From Ophioderma brevispina (Eukaryota > Echinodermata > Ophiuroidea > Amphilepidida > Ophiodermatidae): a DNA stretch of 64,000 nucleotides. The DNA lies in assembly GCA_023653785.1 (NCBI GenBank), contig JAMKCH010088206.1:81674-145673 (forward strand). Direction: 5' to 3'. Below, in pieces: positions 23,801 to 32,800 of this stretch. Positions within the stretch are counted from its first letter, which is position 1. Each line of letters opens with the position of its first letter. The notes below the pieces were generated by a model. That model was not told the origin of the DNA and did not search any database. It was given only the letters and a program-made list of their open reading frames with translations. The position numbers and the translations under genes were made by a program.

Positions 23801-26800
23801 AACGGGACAAAACTGGATTTAAAACTTTGGATTTGCTACTACTACAACTAAATACAAAGTGTTGCCTCTTGTCCTTTTAATTGTACCTGTTTTGGAATTA
23901 CTTTTTAGTTGAAATATGCTGGTTCGCTAAAGAGAGACAGGCTCTTTTTCCACAAAATATAAAATCCTTTCAATTTACTCTCAACTGATTGACTAAGATC
24001 TAGGAAGAACAAAAACACATTTTTTACACACAAAATGCTGTATCATTTATTAAACTGCAAAGACTTCCTATGACCGTGATCTTTATTTTAAATACATTGT
24101 AATTTGTTTTATCACCAAATGTGTTAAAATTCACTCATTACATGAACATCGTGGACTCACACTCATTGGGGCAATCTACACGGCAGCGCAGATCCAGATC
24201 GGATCCAGATCTCGTATCCAGTTTGCGTCTACACGGGCAACGGCCAAACTTGATCCAGATCTGCAATGCGTACATGGTGTGTACACACTTGGTTAGTGTC
24301 GCTGCACTTTAAGCGCGTACTTTTAGGTTACGCGTAAAGTATTCCTCGATCACCAAGGTTACGCGTAGCATTTCTACACTTTACGCTTCGAAAGGGCGCT
24401 GTACTTCGCACTCACTGCGCCGTGTAGAGTTCTTAAACAGTCTCTCATGATCTGGATCTGTGATCTGGATCTCGGTGATGCGCATCGGATCTGGATCTGT
24501 GCTCCGTGTAGATTGCCCCATTGATTCTATTACCACAAAAGTGACCGATTGGTTGAACAGTGTGCATACAAAGGGGATCAACCCTAATGTGCATTTTCTT
24601 TTGGTTTAACACTGTGAACATAGGTTTTCTGAATAAAACCACTTTTTAAGGGCGATATTGATATTGTGCACCATGCCCTGTACAGTTTGACCTCAAGCAC
24701 AAACATTATTGATCTTTGTTTATTCTGTACTGGTGTAAACTACAATCAGATGTTTAGTGTAGGTTTTGAGATGCCATTGTTGTAGGTCTATTTGCGGGAG
24801 ACTGTATGACAAATTTCCTCAAATACTTAATTTTTTTTGCTATTTGGTGTTTTTGTTCCTGCATTAAACTAGTTATATGGAATTTACTTTGATTTATAAG
24901 CTAAAAAAGGCATTTCCACATTTTTTATCTCGCATTATCGCTGCTTATCCCTTGTCTAAATTTTGTTTCAGTGTGAAAGCAAAGATCATAGGTTTCTTCC
25001 AGGTATGGGAGAACTAGCTCATTAAACCTGTGTTACATTGATTGGTCAGTGCCATCGCCCAGGGCAGTAGAGAATTAATAACTTAACTACATGGGCAGAA
25101 ATGTAGGGCTTCCTCTTAGAAATAGATAACCTTTTGTTCAAAGATCATCCATCGTTAATTGGAACTGCATGTGTCCTTCGCAGTCGTGACTTGCCTATTG
25201 TGCATTGTAACCCAGCTATTGTTTCCATTTAAATAAGATTTTTTTAATAGTTTTGTTGCCATGGCAATCATGCCAATTTCTACTGCCCTCATGTAATTAT
25301 CTCCAGATCACAATATTACATGGTAATTAAAGAAAAAGTTGGCAGTCCACACAGTTTTGGCACAAATGGCTGTAATATGCATAAATCACTGAATTTCATA
25401 ATTAAACTCTAATTTTACTGTAACTTGGTGACAATAAGCGTATGGTAGGCGTAATGCAAGAGTGTCAATGTTTTTAAGTCGAATGTCGTATATGGTCAAA
25501 TGAGGTCAATGCCCTATGGTGAAATTGACTTGGAATATTAACCGTAAATGTTAAATACACCAATTTTAGCATAACTTGCTGATGAAAGAATGTTAGGGCA
25601 TTTGAGTTCAAAGGTTGTCGTCTTAGCGTGTCCACAAGTCATTAGTAATGGCTTGTGGTGGTGTCAGGATTTATTCAAAACTGAGTAAGCGATCCTGGGC
25701 CACGTGTTTATCCAGATACGGACCCCCCTACCATGGTCCCGCTTTTGAGACTGGGGGCGGATTGGGAACAGTCAGGGGTTTACACCATACTCTTATTCGA
25801 CACTGACTGCGATGTACATATACAGTTGTAACTCTGTACACGGGACCGACGGCTTAACTTCCCCTCCAAAGGATGGGATGCTTTCATGATTCAATTCCAA
25901 GTGAACCGTGGAGGAGAGCGATATTCTGTATTTAATCAATAGCTCGTATACAGATTAAATCCAGAATTGAGCACCCGAATAAATCCCAGCAAGTGACCCC
26001 ACCGGGATTCGAACCCGGGATTTTTGGTAAATTTGCGCCACAGGCGAGCACCCTAACAGCTAGGCCACGCTCTCCTATGTAGGGTCAAATATTTGAGGTG
26101 TCCATGGTGAAATATACTCTGGTTCATAATTTCTTGGACAGTTTGGAACGTACGCCCGCTTCCCCGCCAAAACGGTGTACCGTCGTGTTGCACGTAGATG
26201 CAGTACACACAACGATCACTGCGCGCGTTTATGTCCAAGAAATTATGACCCAGAGTATAGTTAACCTGGAATGTTAACCTACCATGTTAAAATCCTCCTA
26301 TTTGCTAAGTCTAACTCTAATCTCAATAAAACCTGGTGACAATAATCCTTGGGTAGGGTGTTGCAAGAGTGTCAAAGCATTTGAGGTCAAAGGTTGTGTA
26401 GGGTCAACTGCAGTCAGTCTCTTTTGTGATGTCATTTTTCACAATGCACTGTACTGTACACATAGGAATGTGTATTCATATTTGGAATCATAACTTTTTT
26501 CTAACCACTGTTTCTGATCATTTAGAAATTTGGCAAGGGCACAAGTTACACATCACATATTATGATAAATCTACTTGTAAAATTTAAATTTGTGTTGGTT
26601 AAGCTGTTTGCTTTTTTAAGAGTTTAAAAATATTCACTATATCTACTGATACGTAGTTGAAGCTGTAAGTGCTCTGTTCAGTCCATCTTTAGGTTGAGAC
26701 CACTGTCAGCATGTCATAGTTGGTGCAGTTTAAGGTTTACTTCAAGTAGATAAGTTTGTGTATGTACACAAAATACAGCTTTAATGGAACCATTACCCAG

Positions 26801-29800
26801 GTACTCAGTGCACAAAACTCTGCCTAAATTAGAGCTCACGCAGTTCCCACACTGAGCAAAAAAGTCCTGGATAACGGTCCTTTTAAGCATATTTTGGGAG
26901 ATTGTGTGCATCATCAAGGTGGTAAGATTGATGCAAGTACAAAAAACCTTTGACATCAGTCTCAAGTATTCTAGTTACCGCAAAAAAAATGTGGCCATTG
27001 TGGACCGTACCTGCCGCGTACATGAAGCATTGTAGCTGATTTATGTGCTGCGTAAATACGGCCATAAATTGTTGCTACGCGTGTACCGAGCGTTCCATGC
27101 AGGCCATGATTTATTTGCGGGAACTGCTGTAGTTAGTCGTAACCAAAGATTGTTTTAATGTAACATTACTGTCTATATAATGTAACATAACTTTGTCTTT
27201 TCATTACAGGACAATAGTAGCCCTGGTATATAATGTAATGAAGACTTTCATGGAAATGAATAGTAAACTATTTGATGAGCTCACAGCAGGATATAAAGCA
27301 GATAGGCAAAAGTAAGTTAAGAAATATATAAACTGGTTAGCTTTACGTAAAGGTGTGTGACCTGATCATGGTCCAATTCTTCATGCGATTTTTCTTCTTT
27401 GTGTGGAAGTGTATCGCCAGAAACGTGTGATTACAAATTGGACAGAAATTGGTCCAACCGCTTGAATAGTAGAAGCAAAAATATGCACCATGAAAGTTGG
27501 CCCAAAGGACGGTGGGAAAGAATTTCCTTTTTTGCCACCACCCTATGAATTTGGCAGCCTCAACAGAATAAACTGCATGTTGATGAATGTGGTGGCAGAA
27601 TACTGAAATCATCCTGGACAGTGTATGCTAGTGTGGTTGACCATATTTTGGGACATTTTTGTTTGTAACATCAAAAGGAAACATTTCCTGGGCCATAAAT
27701 ATGAATTTTTTCTGATACCTAAATCTTAATTGGTCCCCCGCCAAGGGGGACTATAGAAATGCTAGGCGTCCGTGTGTGTGTGTGCGTGTGTCCCACGCGA
27801 TATCTTTGGAACTAAGCAAGTGTGGGTGTCCATCTTCGCAACATAGATGTATCTAGAGTAGGCGTTGGGTGGGATCCGAAGTGGGTCATGTGTCATGGGT
27901 CAAAGGTCAAATGAGGTCAAAAATATGGTCAAAAATAGGGTTAAATTGCTATATTACCATGTCAACACGATAACTTTTGATCTAAGCAAGTATGGGTGTC
28001 CATCTTTGCACCATAGATGTCGCTTTAGTAGGCGGCGGATGAGTTCGGAGATGGGTCATGTGCCATGGGTCAAAGGTCAAATGTGGTAAAAAATTTAAAC
28101 CTTGTCAATTGTGGTAGGATGATGAAACTTGGTGAGTGTGCTCAACATTCGAAGCCAAACATTTTGAAGGTCATTTCAAGGTCATGCGGGGTCATCCAAG
28201 GTCAAATCACTAAGCATGGTTGTATGGTCATGAAACCGTGGGTGCAGTCAACATTGATGGCCATTTTTTTTCAAGGTCATTTCTGGGTCATCTGGAGTCA
28301 TCCAAAGTCAAATCACTGCAAATGGTTGTATGGTCATGAAACTTGGTGTGTGTGGTCAACATTCAGTGCTGAATATTTTAAAGGTCATTTCAAGGTCATG
28401 TGGGGCCATCCAAGGTCAAACACCTACAAATGGTTGTATGGTCATGGAACTTGGTGGTTGTAGTCAACATTGATACCAGAATTTTTCAAGGTCATCTGGG
28501 GTCATCCAAGGTATTGAAAACTGCTATGGTAGGAGCCTCTCTGGTTTCCATCACAATCCTCCGTGATCTTTAAAGGTCCATGGACACGGCTGAGTAGACT
28601 TTTCTTAATTTCTTACATTTTCGTACCTCAACAGTATCCTGATCATATCGTAACACAGATTTTTGAAAGTGAACATCGGGAAAGTGTTAAATTTCAAGGA
28701 TAAATATACCCAAACTGACAGGGCCTTCTCCTGTTTTCGCGAACGCGTATCAAGATGCTGGAGTTGGATTTGACCCCGTTAATGACGTCAGAGTAACAAG
28801 TTGTAAACAAAACTCACACACGTGGGCTAATCGCACCGCACACTCCAGATATCTCTCCTTGTCGGTTTCTTTGTCTGGGAACTTGAATAAAGCTATTCTG
28901 TTCTGATTCTCCTTGTCGGTACGGTTGCCGCTGGTGCAGCCGTCGACAATACAGCGCATTATTATCGTAATTTTAAGGCACCAAATCAAGAATAATTATG
29001 CAATATGATACAACACATACGACACATACCGCGAGAAGTCAACTGTGTACGTATGCAAGAAAACTGGGCCACGTATTTGTTACTCGGGCGTCATTTCCGG
29101 GTCATCGCTGCCAGCGCAATAATCACTTTCGTTTTGGAATTTCCTTTGAAAGCTTGTCCAAAACACATGATATTATGCCCAATATTGATCAAATATACTT
29201 TTTCTCAATTACTGCTTCATGCAGATCTTACATTGATACCAATACATACTATGAATGAAACCATTTTTTGGTGGTATGATAAGTATGTTTAAAGCATGTC
29301 CATGGACCTTTAAGTTAAGTTACTTTTCCTCCTTTCATCTACCGCGACGAGCGGGGGGACCTTTGTGGTTCGAGAACCGCCTTGTTTTCATAGGGTAAAG
29401 TGTGTGTGTGTGGGGGGGAGATGAGGTTATTGATAAGGTCACTCACCTTTAAATAAGTCACAGCTGGGATTTGAGGTATGCTGATATAATTCGTATGATT
29501 TTGAACAGCTGTTCTTGCCAAGGAAATATGAAATTGAACTTGGAAATGCATTTGAAAATATATTCATTATTGTCTATGAACATGTGAAAACTTGCATTGA
29601 GTTAGTGTATATAGAAGGGAACTGACTTGATGTTGATTTAAAACATTTTATGGAAGCTATGAGTGTGAGTGATGCTGGTTCAAGTCCAGTACTGTACCGT
29701 CTGCATCTAATTGGCCTGATGTTGGGCTAGACTTCAAATTGCCAATATGCAAGCAAGGGCAAAAGTCCAAATGAAAATAGCAGACACATTTCAGTTAACT

Positions 29801-32800
29801 GCTATTTGGATCGTCCTATACTGAAAGGACCAAACCCCTAGCAGCATTTTCTCATTCTGTCAGCATGAATCATTAATGACATGCGGGTGACATTGGCACA
29901 TACTTCGAACTGGGAAGTTTGCCAACATGAGGGATATGGCATGCCATGTGGGGAAAATGGGAAATAGAATCAACTATATTGAGGATTCGTTTTGCATTTT
30001 GGGTGGGTGGGTAGGTGGGTTGGTCGATAAGTGGGTGGGAGGGAATGTGCACAATTTATGGAATATCGTGTTCCAAGTGGAACCATAATGATGGTGTGCT
30101 TACATGGGTGGGGCTGAGTTTTGTTAGTACAGCACCATCCATTAGTATTTCACTTGACACCAAGAACAGGCTCTAAATCCCAGTACAAAACTCAGAACCT
30201 GGAGGAAGCTCCATTAAGCTTGCGAGTTGCACTTCAAGATCTGAGTATTGCCATTCACCATACCATGACATGAGAGCACACAGTATTAAATTGAAGCAGT
30301 AATCAGCTACTGTAAAACACTTTAATTTCGCGGGTACTTTATTTCGCGAATTGCCGAGAGCCGAAATTATCGCGAGGATTTAATTTCGCGATTCAAAAAG
30401 TTTTATACTAAAACTGTCCGCAAAGTCTGCTGAATTGTGAACTCCCTGCTTGCATGGTACTACTTGCATGGTGATTTCCATGCAATACTGTTGTTAAATG
30501 CTTATTTAGTACCTTACAAATTATGTATCCGACACTCACATGGCCAGCAAAACCGTCAGTACTCCGGTAATTCATATTTTAAGCAAGTGTCCGGGCAAGT
30601 GCACTGGCAAGGCAAGGACTTCACTGATCACTAGCATCCGTGTAAACCATCCCGGTAAACCATTTGTGTTGTGACACGATCGTCCACAGCAGCATTGCCG
30701 CGCAACCCAGAACTTGTTAGTATTACAATTTATTCTAGGCCAGGGTAGAAAACAAGCTTCTATAAACATGATAAAAGCTAAAAAAATGGCGGCTGCTGTC
30801 CCGTATTGACCAAATGAAAATCAGATGCAAGTACCATTAATGATAGTTTCGAGGCCGGCCCTGTTTGAAAATATTAGTGTTACACTGGTTCCAATCGGTG
30901 AAAAGGAATTTTGGTGTGAAATATTAATCATGGATGCGCCCTTTCCGAAAATACACCGCTAAACAAATGACGGATGAACAATAGGTTCGGGAAGCCGAGA
31001 TAAGTTTTAATGACAAACCAATGTTCGTATACAGGTACGGGAATTGAAATGTGGATTAAAACATCTTAAACATAAAGAAACTTTGTTAAGTGGGTGATAA
31101 TAATCTTGAATGTTGAGTTTGAAGTTATCATTGTTAATTGTTTACACTGTGTTTTATCAGGGACAGTCTATGGTTTTATTTCGCGACTTTTTAATTTCGC
31201 GAATTTGAGGTTCTCGCGAAATTCGCTAAATTAAATACCTCGCGAAATTAAGTGTTTTTACAGTATTTTATGAATACAAAACCCATGTTTTTCTTGTCTT
31301 ATATGAATACATGCATTCAGAAATGCATAGTATTAAAATATAACAGTGGTGATATTTAATATAAGGCAAGTACTTTGAAATGTTTTGAACATGCACAAAA
31401 CTTCCAACGGACTCCATTAATGAATCTCGTACAGTTGTTGTGCGTTGGTTGTGTATACAGAACATAATTCGTCCGCTAGTCGTACACTTTTCAATCGTTG
31501 ATATGCGGTAGGCATTCGGTAATGTGCTATGGAAAGGGCAGCTAACGCATCACTGCCGGACATGGGACACATTGAACGTATGTATAACAGGTTGATGCCG
31601 AATACATAACATAACAGTTGATGCCGAATAACGGGCCAAAGTGTCTGTTCATCATATATGTTTTTATGTGACAGGGCCTTGGAGTTTGTCACATTGGTTA
31701 TTTAGGGATAGTAGGACAAAGAGCATTTAAGGTCATTGTTTAAGATGTCCAAAATGCTCCTTTGTCCACAGAAATCACAGGCATTTACCAAAATCGCTCA
31801 GAATGCGCCTTACAGAGTGGCCTTATGGACTATTCAAGAATAAGGTCAAAGGTCATTTTGGTGTCATTTGAGGTAGATCTGGATCTGGATCATTTATACT
31901 CCAACAAAGCAGGTTCCTGCATCACGCTAGAGTTTGATGACCCAGACACTAACTGGTTAGTGGGTTGTGAGTAGAGTTTTTGCCATTCCTCATTAACGAA
32001 ATCAGCGAGTCCCTCTTTAAAGCATTTGAATTAATATGTCATAATGGGTTGAGGCAATTTGTTTCCAGTGGCCGGGTCGTCCAGGGAAAAAAGCTATTTG
32101 AATATATCGTAGTTTTAGCCAATTGACGACGGTAAGACAACATGTGGGTGCGCGAAAGTTGGCGGGTGGGGTTTGCAAGAAATTCCTGCCAGTCAATATC
32201 AACCAATTGATGTGTTATCTTGAACATCATAGATAAGCGGGTAAATTTCCGACGGCTTTCAAGGCTTTGCCAGTTTAGGGAGGAGATCATATCTGTCACA
32301 CTTGCGTCTCTGGTGTAGTTATTTAAGCACATTCTAGCTGCAGCACGTTGAACCATATCGAGTTTGTGTTTGTCTTTTTTGGTATATGGAAACCATGCAA
32401 CGGAGCCATATTCCAGTTTTGGTTGGACGAGCGATAAGTACAGTTTAGATTTGACAGCTGGGGTACATGATGTTAAAATTCCTTCTTATGACACCAATAA
32501 CCTTCCTACTTGCTTTTGTGACTGAATCTATGTGATTTGACCATTTGAGGTCATTACTAAAAAATATACCCAAGTATGCATGACTATCAGTTGTGTCTAA
32601 TACTTTACCACATAGGCTGTAAGGAGTAATTTTTGGTGTTCTTTTGGATGTGAAATGCATAGTATAACATTTGTCTGTGTTAAAACTCATTTGCCAGTCT
32701 TTACTCCACTTCGATAGAGCATCAAGGTCACTCCGTTGGAATATAACATTGTCCTCGGGTGTATTTATTTCCCTATATATGAGGGCATCGTCTGCAAAGA

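Larger units (their letters stand above)
25395..26405. repeat. ~160-180 bp repeat unit, interrupted by SINE and MITE insertions
   Basis: ggtgacaataa...tgcaagagtgtcaa, ggtcaaatgaggtc, ctatggtgaaat and acttggaatattaacc occur at 25,420-25,555, with related text at 25,560-25,625, 26,083-26,125 and 26,260-26,405. A SINE (25,745-26,075) and a MITE (26,112-26,260) break the unit order, giving a relative insertion history. Confidence 0.5.
21939..27209 (+). other. PPP2R5 intron
   Basis: It contains MITEs at 22,391-22,684, 24,168-24,519 and 26,112-26,260, the second copy of the satellite-family element (24,655-25,740), a ~180-bp repeat around 25.4-26.4 kb and a minus-strand SINE (25,745-26,075). The stretches 22.7-24.1 kb and 26.4-27.2 kb show nothing recognisable. 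Confidence 0.8.

Noticed and set aside
22785..23880. Possible TTAA/AGG element starting TTAAAGGAACA
   Set aside because: No matching inverted right end was found; the nearest candidate (ccttttaattg near 23,875) does not pair.
25997..26075. tRNA gene candidate
   Set aside because: The B box is perfect but the anticodon loop lacks T33, and the sequence runs directly into a SINE body.
28065..28463. 132-codon ORF on the + strand
   Set aside because: It runs through the ~107-bp GGTCA-rich tandem units, whose lengths are not a constant multiple of three, and has no recognisable domain.
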